Assembly: GCF_002157855.1 (NCBI RefSeq)
Contig: NZ_CP020880.1
Span: forward strand, 806,001 to 870,000
Direction: 5' to 3'
From: Sutcliffiella horikoshii
Lineage (GTDB): Bacteria > Bacillota > Bacilli > Bacillales > Bacillaceae_I
Length of the DNA stretch: 64,000 bases
The notes beneath the pieces are model-generated. The model was not told the DNA's origin. It saw only the letters and a program-made list of their open reading frames with translations, and did not search any database. Made by a program: the position numbers and the translations under genes. This document shows, piece by piece, positions 51,414-60,116 of the stretch. The first letter of the stretch is position 1; every line of letters starts with the position of its first letter.

Positions 51414-52837
51414 CAAGTATCCAAAAAAAGATTCTTACCCTTACAACGGTAGTATTGGTGATTATGTCAGTAATTTGGATAGCGCTTACATACTACAATC
51501 ATAAAACTCATAAGCAATATAATGATATCCTGCAACGTTACCTGAGCATGAATGAAGTGACTAAGGCGAGTCAACAGTTGGTTACAGATCTGAATAACTA
51601 TACCATTGATCCGACTCCAGACAGCCTTGACCAACTGACGGCAAGCAAGGAAAAGGTCCAGCAGGCAAAATACGGTGTGCATCATTTAAGAAACACAGAA
51701 AACGATTTTACTTTAACCAATTATATGAATTTAATCGATAGTTTGGTAGAAGCTACCGACAGGTCCATTATGTTTCAATCAGAAAATGATACAGAAGCCT
51801 CCGCTCAGGAATTTGCAGAAGCCACACGGATTACCACCTATATTTCCGAAACGACCTTAACTCTAATAGATACAGAGTTAAATACATTTGACCGATTTTA
51901 CAGGGGAATCATGGAACAATCCAGTGAAGTTATAAAGCTCGGAATATGGAGCTTGTTGTTAATAACTTGTTTGTTGCTACTTGTCACCTACTGGTTCTCC
52001 CTTACGATCACACGACCTGTTTTTCAGCTGACAAAAGCGGCCAATGAACTGTCCAAAGGGAATTTTGATCAGCAGGTAAAAATAGAAACCAAAGATGAAA
52101 TTGCCTTTCTGGCAAGGACATTTGATCGAATGAGAATCAATATAAACAACTTGATATCTGAAATTAAACAGAAGGCAGCGCTTGAACGGGAGCTTCAAGA
52201 AAGTAAGCTTCTTTTGCAAGAAAGTCAGTTTAGAAGCCTGCAGAGTCAGATCAACCCGCATTTTCTATTCAACACCCTTAATACCCTTTCCAAAAAAGCC
52301 TATCTCGAAGGGTCTGAAGAGACGAGTGATCTCCTGGTGAGCGTTGCTGGAATTCTGCGTTACAACTTAAAGCAGCAAGACCGTTCTGTAACACTTCACG
52401 ATGAAATACAAGTATTAAAGCAATATATGGACATACAGAAGGCGCGTTTTACCGACCGGCTACAATTACACTGGGATATTGATGAATCTTGTTTAGACTT
52501 GAAAATTCCAGCCTTGACCCTCCAACCAATCATTGAGAATGCCGTCATTCATGCCGTGGAACCGAAGGAGGATGGAGGAAACATCTGGTTTCGGGTCAAA
52601 GTGGAAGGCAGCCGGATAGTGATAGAAATTGAAGATGACGGCATGGGGATGCCTGAACAGAAAATCCAACAGATTCTAAACGAAGAATCCCCTCCACCTA
52701 CAGAAGGCCACTCAACAGGTATCGGCTTTAGCAATGTCGTCAAACGTCTGCGGCTCTTCTACGGATATGACGATGTTATTGATATAAAAGGAATACAAGG
52801 CCAAGGAACAAAAGTTACATTGAAAATAAAGTGCTGA
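51410..52837 (+). CDS. LytS/YesM-type sensor histidine kinase
   Basis: Membrane sensor kinase of 475 aa. A first helix at about 7-27 and a second at about 180-202 enclose an extracytoplasmic helical domain (about 30-178). A HAMP linker (about 203-255) leads to the His-kinase box INPHFLFNTLNTL and an ATPase domain with PALTLQPIIENAVIHAV and GTGI-like loops. It overlaps the binding-protein gene upstream, which argues for direct cooperation. Its partner is the YesN-type regulator at 53022, separated by a repeat element. The signal is probably a pentose bound by the upstream protein. Confidence 0.9.
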   Translation: MTSIQKKILTLTTVVLVIMSVIWIALTYYNHKTHKQYNDILQRYLSMNEVTKASQQLVTDLNNYTIDPTPDSLDQLTASKEKVQQAKYGVHHLRNTENDFTLTNYMNLIDSLVEATDRSIMFQSENDTEASAQEFAEATRITTYISETTLTLIDTELNTFDRFYRGIMEQSSEVIKLGIWSLLLITCLLLLVTYWFSLTITRPVFQLTKAANELSKGNFDQQVKIETKDEIAFLARTFDRMRININNLISEIKQKAALERELQESKLLLQESQFRSLQSQINPHFLFNTLNTLSKKAYLEGSEETSDLLVSVAGILRYNLKQQDRSVTLHDEIQVLKQYMDIQKARFTDRLQLHWDIDESCLDLKIPALTLQPIIENAVIHAVEPKEDGGNIWFRVKVEGSRIVIEIEDDGMGMPEQKIQQILNEESPPPTEGHSTGIGFSNVVKRLRLFYGYDDVIDIKGIQGQGTKVTLKIKC

Positions 52838-52850
52838 ATACAGAATTTAC

Positions 52851-52979
52851 CTGTAGATTGTAGTGCAAGGTGTGAGACTCCAGCGGGGGAGTAACGGTAG
52901 CTTGAGACCCCACAGGCGAAGCCGAGGAGGCTCAAGCACCGTCCCGCGGAAAGCGAACACCTGGAACGGAAATCTACAG
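52851..52979. repeat. Dispersed palindromic element, copy 5, within the sensor operon
   Basis: Runs from CTGTAGATTGTAGTGCAAGGTG to CACCTGGAACGGAAATCTACAG, with inverted ends. The interior has GAGACTCCAGCGGGGGAG, TTGAGACCCCACAGGCG, GCCGAGGAGGCTCAAGC and CCGCGGAAAGCGAAC. It differs in detail from copies 2-4 but follows the same plan. It lies between the kinase and regulator genes, so it must be transcribed with them. Confidence 0.85.
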
Positions 52980-53021
52980 GAGTTATATAGGTAACTATAA
53001 TAATGAAAGGAGTCGAACTGG

Positions 53022-54566
53022 ATGATTAAACTCCTCATTGTAGATGATGAACAAATCGAGCGCGAAGGCATGCAAACCATTCTAGAAAGAAACTTTCCAG
53101 ACCTCTTAATCAAGCAGGCAAAGAATGGGAAAATGGCAGTAGAAATGGCAGATGACTACACGCCTGACCTTATTCTGATGGACATCAAGATGCCTGGATT
53201 AAATGGGTTAGAAGCTGTTGAACAAATCAGTGCAAAGCATCCTTATACAAAATTCATCATGGTCACCGCTTACGATACATTCGGATATGTTAAAGCGGCC
53301 ATCAAACTTGGTGTCAAAGATTACATTCTAAAGCCTAGCAAAGTCAGCGAAATTAAAACAACAGTAGGAAAAGTACTTGAGCAAATAGAGCAGGAGAAGG
53401 CTCAGCAAGTTAAAAACAAACTCCAGGAAGCGGCACTTGAAAAAACACTGACTCTTGTTGAGACAGATGTTGTCACACAACTCCTCTTCGATCACGTGCA
53501 TGAAGTTCATATAGACATGCTAATGGAGCTGCTTGATATCCCTTCCACGAATGAAATGTTTGCCATGATCGTACTTTTACCCCGAGGATCTGAATCCAAT
53601 TATTCTATGATCAAGGATAAAGTAAGGCAGACCAAAAGCGGATGGGTAGGAGCATTGTATGGAAACCAACTGCCAATTATCGTGTTCCGGCAGCCAGATA
53701 AGACTTTTAGATCCCAAGCTAGTACACTTGCACGAGATATTCTGACAATCTCAAAAAAAGGACAAGCTACCGATTGGTTTATTGGAATAGGAGAGGTTTG
53801 CAGCTCTCTTGACCAAGTTCGCCAATCCTATCAGGATGCCCTCATGGCTACAATGGATACCAAAGCGTTAACCAACTATCGTTTTTACACAGACATCCAC
53901 ATAAGTGTAGATGCTCACAATAGTAGCTTGGATAAAAATCAGCAAAAAGAAATGGCAGATCTAATCCGACTTGGCCAGTGGGGTGATGTTTATATCTATG
54001 TGATGAACATTCTTCAATGCTATGAAAAAGAAGGAGCCGATTTACTGCGTACACAACAACGGATGCTGGAGATTCTTTGGATTACTTCTCGTGTATTGAA
54101 TGAAATAGGAGTGGAAGCTACAACGCCGCTCTATTCTGTGCAAACGACAAATTATCGTCAGCTTCGTTCAGAAACAAAGCAGCTCCTTGAGGGGATGAAA
54201 CAATCCTATGACTCGCACTGTAATCACTTGGAGGCAGACACCATTCAACAAATAAAACAATACATCATGGATCATTCACATCAAGATATATCGCTCGATA
54301 CACTTGCCAGAAAAGTAGGCTTGAGCCCAATTTATATTAGTAAAATGTTCAAGGAAAAGCAGGGCATCAACTATATTGATTTCCTTACAGAATGCAGGAT
54401 GGAAAAAGCGAAAAGACTGATGAATAATTCGGAAAAGAGTATAAAGGAAATTACCTTTGAAGTCGGGTATCATGACCCCAATTATTTCAGCAAGGTATTT
54501 AAAAAAATGACTAACGTTTCACCAAAAGAGTATCGTAAAACACTGCTTCGGAATAAAGCTAACTAG
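53022..54566 (+). CDS. YesN/AraC-type response regulator
   Basis: Response regulator of 514 aa. The receiver domain (about 1-120) has the acidic pair DDE, the phospho-acceptor Asp in LILMDIKMPG, and the conserved Lys of DYILKPS. A long middle domain follows. The C-terminal AraC DNA-binding domain (about 410-510) has two helix-turn-helices, ISLDTLARKVGLSPIYISKMFKEKQGINYIDFLTECRM and IKEITFEVGYHDPNYFSKVFKKMTNVSPKEYR. ATG follows AAAGGAG. It should activate the transporter genes upstream. Confidence 0.92.
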   Translation: MIKLLIVDDEQIEREGMQTILERNFPDLLIKQAKNGKMAVEMADDYTPDLILMDIKMPGLNGLEAVEQISAKHPYTKFIMVTAYDTFGYVKAAIKLGVKDYILKPSKVSEIKTTVGKVLEQIEQEKAQQVKNKLQEAALEKTLTLVETDVVTQLLFDHVHEVHIDMLMELLDIPSTNEMFAMIVLLPRGSESNYSMIKDKVRQTKSGWVGALYGNQLPIIVFRQPDKTFRSQASTLARDILTISKKGQATDWFIGIGEVCSSLDQVRQSYQDALMATMDTKALTNYRFYTDIHISVDAHNSSLDKNQQKEMADLIRLGQWGDVYIYVMNILQCYEKEGADLLRTQQRMLEILWITSRVLNEIGVEATTPLYSVQTTNYRQLRSETKQLLEGMKQSYDSHCNHLEADTIQQIKQYIMDHSHQDISLDTLARKVGLSPIYISKMFKEKQGINYIDFLTECRMEKAKRLMNNSEKSIKEITFEVGYHDPNYFSKVFKKMTNVSPKEYRKTLLRNKAN

Positions 54567-54584
54567 CCAGAAAGGGCGGAGGAA

Positions 54585-55685
54585 ATGGAGCTTAGAATAC
54601 GTAGATTATTAACCATGTTTGTTATGCTGGCTCTGTTTTTTGTAGCCTTGGGCTGTGAAAAGATGGATCGTTCCCTTCAGCCAGAAGGAAAACCGGTTCA
54701 GAATACTTCCTTCCTGCAGGATGAAGAAGCAACTTCTAAGGAGGAAAAAATAAAAATTGGTTTTTCTATGGATACCTTAGAAGAGGAAAGGTGGCTGAGA
54801 GACCGAGCTTTATTTAAGGCAGCAGTAGAAAGCCTTGGAGCGGAAGTGGAAATACTGGCAGCAAACGGAGATGACGCCTTGCAGGTTCTACAGGCGGAAA
54901 CTCTAATTAGCCAAGGTGTCGATCTCCTCGTAGTAGTCCCTCATAATGCAGAAGCAGCAGCCACAATCGTGAAGAAAGCACACCTTGCGGGAATCAAGGT
55001 GCTTTCTTATGACAGACTAATTAAAAATGCAGAGATTGACCTTTATGTTTCTTTTGACAATGAACGGGTAGGAGAGCTGCAGGCAGAGGCAATAACAAAA
55101 ATTGTCCCGAAAGGAAAATATGTTTATATTGGCGGCGCGGATACAGACAATAATGCCCACCTGTTTAAAAAAGGTGTCTTCCATGTCCTTCAGCCACTCA
55201 TAGATAAAGGAGATATCACGGTAGTTTATGATCAGTGGACGAAAAACTGGCTCCCAAGCAATGCTTATGCAAACATGCAGGAGGCGCTAATTGCCAATGA
55301 AGGGAAAATAGACGCTGTTATAGCAGCAAACGATGCGACAGCAGGGATGGCAATTGAAGCTCTCATGGAAACGGGACTTGCTGGAAAAATCCCTGTAGCA
55401 GGACAGGATGCAGAGCTTGCAGCCGCACAGCGGATAGTTGAAGGTACTCAGACGATGACGGTGTACAAACCGATACCCACTCTTGCTGAAGAAGCGGCAA
55501 GACTAGCAGTAGCAATGGCCAGGGGAGAATTTATAGACACAGACCGAAAAGTGAATAATGGGAAAGTGGAAGTGCCTTCTGTCTTGCTGCCGCCGATTGC
55601 TGTGAACAGGTCCAATATGGATGAAACGGTCATTGCAGATGGATTTCATTCGAAGGTGGATGTGTATAAAGGGGAGACACGATAA
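54585..55685 (+). CDS. Second XylF-like sugar-binding lipoprotein
   Basis: Binding protein of 366 aa with a lipobox VALGC (Cys about 24). The body follows XylF closely: IKIGFSMDTLEEERWLRDRALFKAAVESLGAEVEIL, LLVVVPHNAEAAATIVKKAHLAGIKVLSYDRLI, YIGGADTDNNAHLFKKG and AGQDAELAAAQRIVEGTQTMTVYKP. It lies 18 bp after the regulator gene with no transporter following, so it may feed the upstream permease or act in sensing. The ribosome site is AAGGG, 8 nt before the ATG. Confidence 0.88.
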   Translation: MELRIRRLLTMFVMLALFFVALGCEKMDRSLQPEGKPVQNTSFLQDEEATSKEEKIKIGFSMDTLEEERWLRDRALFKAAVESLGAEVEILAANGDDALQVLQAETLISQGVDLLVVVPHNAEAAATIVKKAHLAGIKVLSYDRLIKNAEIDLYVSFDNERVGELQAEAITKIVPKGKYVYIGGADTDNNAHLFKKGVFHVLQPLIDKGDITVVYDQWTKNWLPSNAYANMQEALIANEGKIDAVIAANDATAGMAIEALMETGLAGKIPVAGQDAELAAAQRIVEGTQTMTVYKPIPTLAEEAARLAVAMARGEFIDTDRKVNNGKVEVPSVLLPPIAVNRSNMDETVIADGFHSKVDVYKGETR

Positions 55686-55697
55686 CGGGCGTTTGAT

Positions 55698-55741
55698 GAA
55701 ATCTCAGAGGTACTCTGTTTAGAGCAACTCTGAGATTTTCT
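55698..55741 (+). terminator. Terminator of the sensor/binding-protein operon
   Basis: GAAATCTCAGAG pairs with CTCTGAGATTTTC over an 18-nt loop with its own partial pairing, followed by TTTC. Confidence 0.75.
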
Positions 55742-55743
55742 TG

Positions 55744-56457
55744 TCATTCTACATAATAGACTCTCTTTTCTAAAGCCTCCAAACAATACAATCGTCCTCC
55801 GTAAGCACAACCGCCATCAATTCCGATGATATTGTTCTCACCGAAGTAAACCTCAGGCTTTTTATGAAGGTGTTTCGTTGGGGTATGTCCAAAAACTACG
55901 GTCTTTTCTCCTTGGTATCCATTATGAAATTCATCTCTAATCCACACTAAGAGGTGAGGTTCCGTAAGTTCCAATGGTGTCTCAGGGTGTACCCCTGCAT
56001 GAACGAAAATATGGGTATCTGTTTCATAATAGTAAGGAAGGGTTTTTAGAAAGTTTAAATGTGGGCGAATTGCCTCATTTATGACAAGTGCTTCCGGCAT
56101 CTCCTCTGTCGTATACCAATATTTCGCGTCGTCTTTTTCAATTTCATACCCATAATTCTGCAGGGTTTTAATTCCTCCGTTATAGTACCACCTTTTCAGC
56201 TGAAGGGGATCTTCAGGCTGATCAAATGCGTCAACCATCATTTTATCGTGATTTCCCATCAGAGCAATCGCGCCTTTATCGGTCAATTCGATTACCTTGT
56301 CCAAAACCTGACGTGACTGTGGGCCGCGATCCACATAATCACCAAGTAGCAAGAGTTGGTCCTGCTTGCAGTCAAAGTTAATTATTGCAAGAAGCCTTTC
56401 AAATTTCTCTAAATCGCCATGAATATCACTTATTGCAAAGATACGCCTCAATGTCAT
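55744..56457 (-). CDS. PPP-type metallophosphatase (PrpE-like)
   Basis: Soluble phosphatase of 237 aa with a two-metal site. The motifs are FAISDIHGDLEKF, LLGDYVDRGPQSRQVL, LMGNHDKMM and VFVHAGVHPETP, with HTPTKH near the C-terminus. The family includes serine/threonine protein phosphatases and dinucleoside tetraphosphate hydrolases; sequence alone does not choose between them. The start at ATG 56457 has AAGGA close upstream; a TTG two codons on would give better spacing. It is monocistronic. Confidence 0.85.
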   Translation of the reverse strand: MTLRRIFAISDIHGDLEKFERLLAIINFDCKQDQLLLLGDYVDRGPQSRQVLDKVIELTDKGAIALMGNHDKMMVDAFDQPEDPLQLKRWYYNGGIKTLQNYGYEIEKDDAKYWYTTEEMPEALVINEAIRPHLNFLKTLPYYYETDTHIFVHAGVHPETPLELTEPHLLVWIRDEFHNGYQGEKTVVFGHTPTKHLHKKPEVYFGENNIIGIDGGCAYGGRLYCLEALEKRVYYVE

Positions 56458-56572
56458 CCATTCCTTTACTTATAATTATTTAAATTTTATCACAATTTTC
56501 GAAAAGCGAAATATTCTGTGCGATTTTCCATTATAATGATGAAAACGATAAATCGGTGGGAGGATGTTTTCC

Positions 56573-57523
56573 GTGAAAGCAATTCTAATAGGTGTAATAG
56601 CTTCTATGTTTTTTGCTGTTACCTTTATACTAAACCGTTCCATGGAACTCTCAGGTGGTAGCTGGCTATGGAGTTCGTCCTTGCGCTTCTTTTTTATGGT
56701 ACCTTTTTTGTTTTTAATCGTGTGGTTGAGGGGGAATCTTGGACCACTATTTCGTGAAATGCGAACGGCCCCATTCGCTTGGTTTCTTTGGAGTTTTACA
56801 GGTTTTGTCCTTTTCTACGGTCCCATTACATTTGCTGCCGCATATGGGCCGGGTTGGCTTGTTGCCGGAACGTGGCAACTGACCATTATCGCAGGTGTTC
56901 TTTTAGGGCCTTTCTTCTATAAAGTAGTGCAAGGAGTAAAAATACGTGAACGTATTCCAATGCGAGGGCTATTCATCTCCATCGTCATTTTTGCAGGGGT
57001 ACTATTAATTCAGACACAACAAGGAAGCGGTCTAACTGGATCGATGATTGTCTTTGGAATTCTTCCCGTTGCAATCGCATCTTTTGCATATCCACTTGGA
57101 AACCGAAAGATGATGGAGGTGTGCGGAGGTAGGCTAGATACGTTCCAAAGGGTGCTTGGTATGACGTTGTCCACTATTCCAATCTGGCTGCTTGTTGCTG
57201 CAAAGGGATATATGACAGTGGGTGCTCCAGCGCAGGAACAGATTCTCCAAACCTTTATAGTGGCAATCAGTTCAGGCGTCATTGCAACCACCTTGTTCTT
57301 TATTGCAACAGACATGGTGAGAGGCAGTCAGGAAAAACTCGCTGCAGTGGAAGCGACTCAATCGACCCAAGTTTTGTTTGTATTGATTGGAGAGGTACTT
57401 CTTTTATCAACACCATTGCCGAATGGAATTGGAATGCTTGGGTTATTCATCATTATCATCGGAATGCTTTTGCATAGCTTCTTTACTCAAAAAAGAATAA
57501 AGCCAAAGCAACTGGCTGCATGA
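56573..57523 (+). CDS. DMT-superfamily multidrug exporter (EmrE-type family)
   Basis: Ten-helix membrane protein of 316 aa in the multidrug resistance efflux transporter family (PF13536 type). Features are an early FAVTFILNRSMELSGGSWLWSSSLRFFFMVPFL, GPITFAAAYGPGWLVAGTWQLTIIAGVLLGPFF and a closing GEVLLLSTPLPNGIGMLGLFIIIIGMLLHSFF. The substrate is unknown. GTG 56573 is chosen because GGGAGG lies 9 nt before it; an ATG three codons upstream touches that ribosome site. Confidence 0.82.
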   Translation: MKAILIGVIASMFFAVTFILNRSMELSGGSWLWSSSLRFFFMVPFLFLIVWLRGNLGPLFREMRTAPFAWFLWSFTGFVLFYGPITFAAAYGPGWLVAGTWQLTIIAGVLLGPFFYKVVQGVKIRERIPMRGLFISIVIFAGVLLIQTQQGSGLTGSMIVFGILPVAIASFAYPLGNRKMMEVCGGRLDTFQRVLGMTLSTIPIWLLVAAKGYMTVGAPAQEQILQTFIVAISSGVIATTLFFIATDMVRGSQEKLAAVEATQSTQVLFVLIGEVLLLSTPLPNGIGMLGLFIIIIGMLLHSFFTQKRIKPKQLAA

Positions 57524-57556
57524 AGAGTGAAATTCCACCTGGAATCACTCTTTTTT
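57523..57556 (+). terminator. Terminator of the DMT exporter gene
   Basis: AAGAGTG pairs with CACTCTT, with inner ATTCC/GGAAT, followed by T5. It begins at the stop codon. Confidence 0.8.
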
Positions 57557-57615
57557 ACTGTTTTTGAAATAATAAAATAATCCAATTGTGGAATAGCTAA
57601 GTCTTCATTGTCGTG

Positions 57616-57974
57616 ATGAAGACCTGAGTGACAAGGGAAAAGGAGAAGAGAAGTCCTCATAGCTGTTATGAAGACCTGAGTGAGGAGGAAAAAAGAGAAG
57701 AGAAGTCCTCATAGCTGTTATGAAGACCTGAGTGAGGAGGAAGAAGGAGAAGAGAAGTCCTCATAGCCGTTATGAAGACCTGAGTGAGGAGGAAGAAGGA
57801 GAAGAGAAGTCCTCATAGCCGTTATGAAGACCTGAGTGAGGAAGAAAAATGAGGAGAGAAGTCCTCATAGCCTTTATGAAGACCTGAGTGAGGAGCAAGA
57901 AGGAGAAGAGGAGTCCTCATAGCTGTTATGAAGACCTAAGTGACAAGGAAATAACAAAACAGGTGACTTCATCG
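57616..57974. repeat. Tandem array B: seven units of 52 bp
   Basis: ATGAAGAC starts at 57616, 57668, 57720, 57772, 57824, 57876 and 57928, exactly 52 bp apart. Units close with GTCCTCAT, so junctions are GTCCTCAT, 7-nt loop, ATGAAGAC (7 of 8 paired). The unit interior is almost pure purine (GAGTGAGGAGGAAGAAGG). Unit length, opening 8-mer and hairpin are shared with array A. It lies upstream of des; from 57975 to 58088 nothing but AT-rich DNA was seen. Confidence 0.92.
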
Positions 57975-58088
57975 CCGGTTTAAAGTGATTTTTTATTTTA
58001 AAGAATATTTTTTTTGCGATTTTCCAAAATAAAAACATCACGTCCCCCAACGGTTTTCAAGAGGTCTGACAATCCTTTACAAAAACTA

Positions 58089-58118
58089 TATGACATTTGT
58101 CATACTCTACATATGACA
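58089..58118 (+). promoter_or_regulatory. DesR-type operator upstream of des
   Basis: TATGACA-TT-TGTCATA is a perfect palindrome at 58089-58104, followed by a third half-site TATGACA at 58112. B. subtilis DesR binds TGACATTTGTCA repeats before des. The -10 box TATAAT is at 58149-58154 with a poor -35, as expected for an activated promoter. Confidence 0.75.
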
Positions 58119-58191
58119 CCTGCTACTAACTTATTTTTTAAAATTGGTTATAATAAATTTTATCAAGTCAACAACGAAGGGATTTAATAAA

Positions 58192-59229
58192 ATGTCAATT
58201 CAAAATGAAATGAAAAGCCTTAAAAAACAAGTTGCTCCTTTCGAAAAATCGCAAACTAAAAAGAGTATCTGGCAGTTGATCAATACGCTAACGCCATTTT
58301 TCCTGTTATGGTATCTCACTTATATAAGCCTGTCCGTATCCTACTGGTTGGCGTTGGTACCAGCAATCTTTGCAGCAGGATTTATGACACGTATTTTCAT
58401 TATTTTCCATGATTGTACGCATCACTCCTTTTTCAAAAACCGAAAATGGAACCGTGCAGTAGGTACTCTGACGGGAGTTATAACAATGTTCCCGTTCGAC
58501 CAATGGGGACATGACCACTCTGTTCACCATGCAACAAGCGGTAACTTAGACAAGCGCGGTGTTGGTGATATCTGGACACTGACTGTGGAAGAATACAAAG
58601 AAGCATCATTAAAGACGCGTCTTTCCTATCGCCTATATCGCAATCCATTGGTAATGTTCGGTTTAGGACCAATTTACACGTTCCTGATCAGAAACCGTTT
58701 CAACCGTAAAGAAGCAAGACAAAAAGAACGCAACAATTTATATCTGACAAACGTATTGATCGTTGCAGTAGCTGTCCTGTTAAGCTTAGCAATCGGCTGG
58801 CAGGCATTCCTCATTGTACACGGCACCATCTTTATGATCGCTGGAAGTGTTGGGATTTGGTTGTTCTATGTACAACACACGTTTGAAGATTCTTATTTTG
58901 AAATGGATAAAGATTGGGAATATGTATTAGCAGCAGTTGAAGGAAGTTCCTTTTACAAGTTACCAAAAGTACTTCAATTTCTGACTGGAAACATCGGTTA
59001 CCATCATATCCATCATTTAAGCCCAAGGGTGCCGAACTATGAACTGGAAAAATGCCATCACAGCACTCCACCGCTTCAACACGTACCAACCATTACATTG
59101 GCGACAAGCTTAAAGTCATTGAAGTTCCGTCTATGGGACGAAAAGAGTAAAAACTTTGTGACGTTTAGAGAAGCAAAGAAAATGATACACAACACAGTTT
59201 CTTCTGCAGATATGAAGCCAGAAGTATAA
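58192..59229 (+). CDS. des: Membrane fatty acid desaturase Des
   Basis: Acyl-lipid desaturase that puts a double bond into membrane phospholipid chains after cold shock. It is 345 aa with four membrane helices and the three histidine boxes HDCTH, HDHSVHH and YHHIHH that hold the di-iron site. NLDKRGVGDIWTLTVEEYK, then FYVQHTFEDSYFE and AAVEGSSFYKLPKVLQFLTGNIGYHH, match B. subtilis Des. ATG 58192 has GAAGGGA upstream and is preferred over an open-frame GTG 48 nt earlier that lies in the promoter. The DesK/DesR pair, which follows des in B. subtilis, is not within this window. Confidence 0.93.
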   Translation: MSIQNEMKSLKKQVAPFEKSQTKKSIWQLINTLTPFFLLWYLTYISLSVSYWLALVPAIFAAGFMTRIFIIFHDCTHHSFFKNRKWNRAVGTLTGVITMFPFDQWGHDHSVHHATSGNLDKRGVGDIWTLTVEEYKEASLKTRLSYRLYRNPLVMFGLGPIYTFLIRNRFNRKEARQKERNNLYLTNVLIVAVAVLLSLAIGWQAFLIVHGTIFMIAGSVGIWLFYVQHTFEDSYFEMDKDWEYVLAAVEGSSFYKLPKVLQFLTGNIGYHHIHHLSPRVPNYELEKCHHSTPPLQHVPTITLATSLKSLKFRLWDEKSKNFVTFREAKKMIHNTVSSADMKPEV

Positions 59230-59237
59230 CAAATTCG

Positions 59238-59274
59238 AAACCAGCCCTGTTAAATTGAGGGGCTGGTTTTTTTG
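59238..59274 (+). terminator. Terminator of des
   Basis: AAACCAGCCC at 59238-59247 pairs with GGGCTGGTTT at 59260-59269, with T7. Confidence 0.88.
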
Positions 59275-59495
59275 ATGTTGCACTTAAAAAAATGATTTTT
59301 AAACCGATATAAAGGTTGAGGTAACTAGGAAAAAACAAAATATTACAAATAAATATAGATTTAACCATCTGTTACTTGTATAATTATGGTGATATATAGG
59401 AGAAAAGCACGAAAATACATAATGTAACTTCAAGAGAGAAATTCGCACAATTACACCGAGATTAGTAAAAAAATAATCTATAGGGGGATTTAACA

Positions 59496-60050
59496 ATGAG
59501 AAAATTTGGTATGCTTGCTTTCTTTACAATTTTATTTTTAGGGGTTTCATTAGGGTTATCTTCTAATGCACAAGCTGCAAGTGATGCAGACATTGAAAAA
59601 GCATTAGAAATCATTGATGCAGCAAACATGGAAATGGATCTAATTATTGAAACGGGTGTACAAGATGCGGACGCATTATGGGCTGTGTACCTTGAAGAGT
59701 TAGATGTCATGAAAAATGAGTTGGAAACTTTGGATCAAGAGATTGCTAGAGTAGAAACAGACTTAGCAAACGCAACAGAAGCTTCTCAGCAAGAGGGGTT
59801 AAACGTAGCACTATCTGCGCTTCTACAAGAGAAAGCCTTGTTAGAAGAGCGTATGGAACAAAGAACTGCTCAATTTGATCAAGAAGTTGACGCAATCATC
59901 ACGTACGTTTTTGATATTACTTTACTAATGACACAAGAGACAATTGACGAAGTAGCAGAATACGGCGTTGTAGCTGAGTGCTTCTGGAAATACGTAAGAT
60001 TTGCTGATCGTTGGGCTTGGATTGATCCGGTGCGAGTGGTAGCAACTTGA
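59496..60050 (+). CDS. Secreted coiled-coil protein, unknown function
   Basis: Not recognised. An N-terminal signal peptide (MRKFGMLAFFTILFLGVSLG to AQA, cleavage near residue 28) is followed by a long acidic helical region. Residues about 65-125 have heptad-like spacing (LEELDVMKNELETLDQEIAR, ALLQEKALLEERMEQRT), which suggests a coiled coil. The C-terminus is aromatic (ECFWKYVRFADRWAWIDP) and might bind the wall or another protein. The start follows AGGGGGATTTAACA. The HD-GYP gene begins about 66 bp later. Confidence 0.7.
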   Translation: MRKFGMLAFFTILFLGVSLGLSSNAQAASDADIEKALEIIDAANMEMDLIIETGVQDADALWAVYLEELDVMKNELETLDQEIARVETDLANATEASQQEGLNVALSALLQEKALLEERMEQRTAQFDQEVDAIITYVFDITLLMTQETIDEVAEYGVVAECFWKYVRFADRWAWIDPVRVVAT

Positions 60051-60116
60051 TAGATTCTTAATTACAGAGCGACTCAAAAGAAAAGGCGCTCAAAATGGTA
60101 GAGGTGAGTGATTAGG

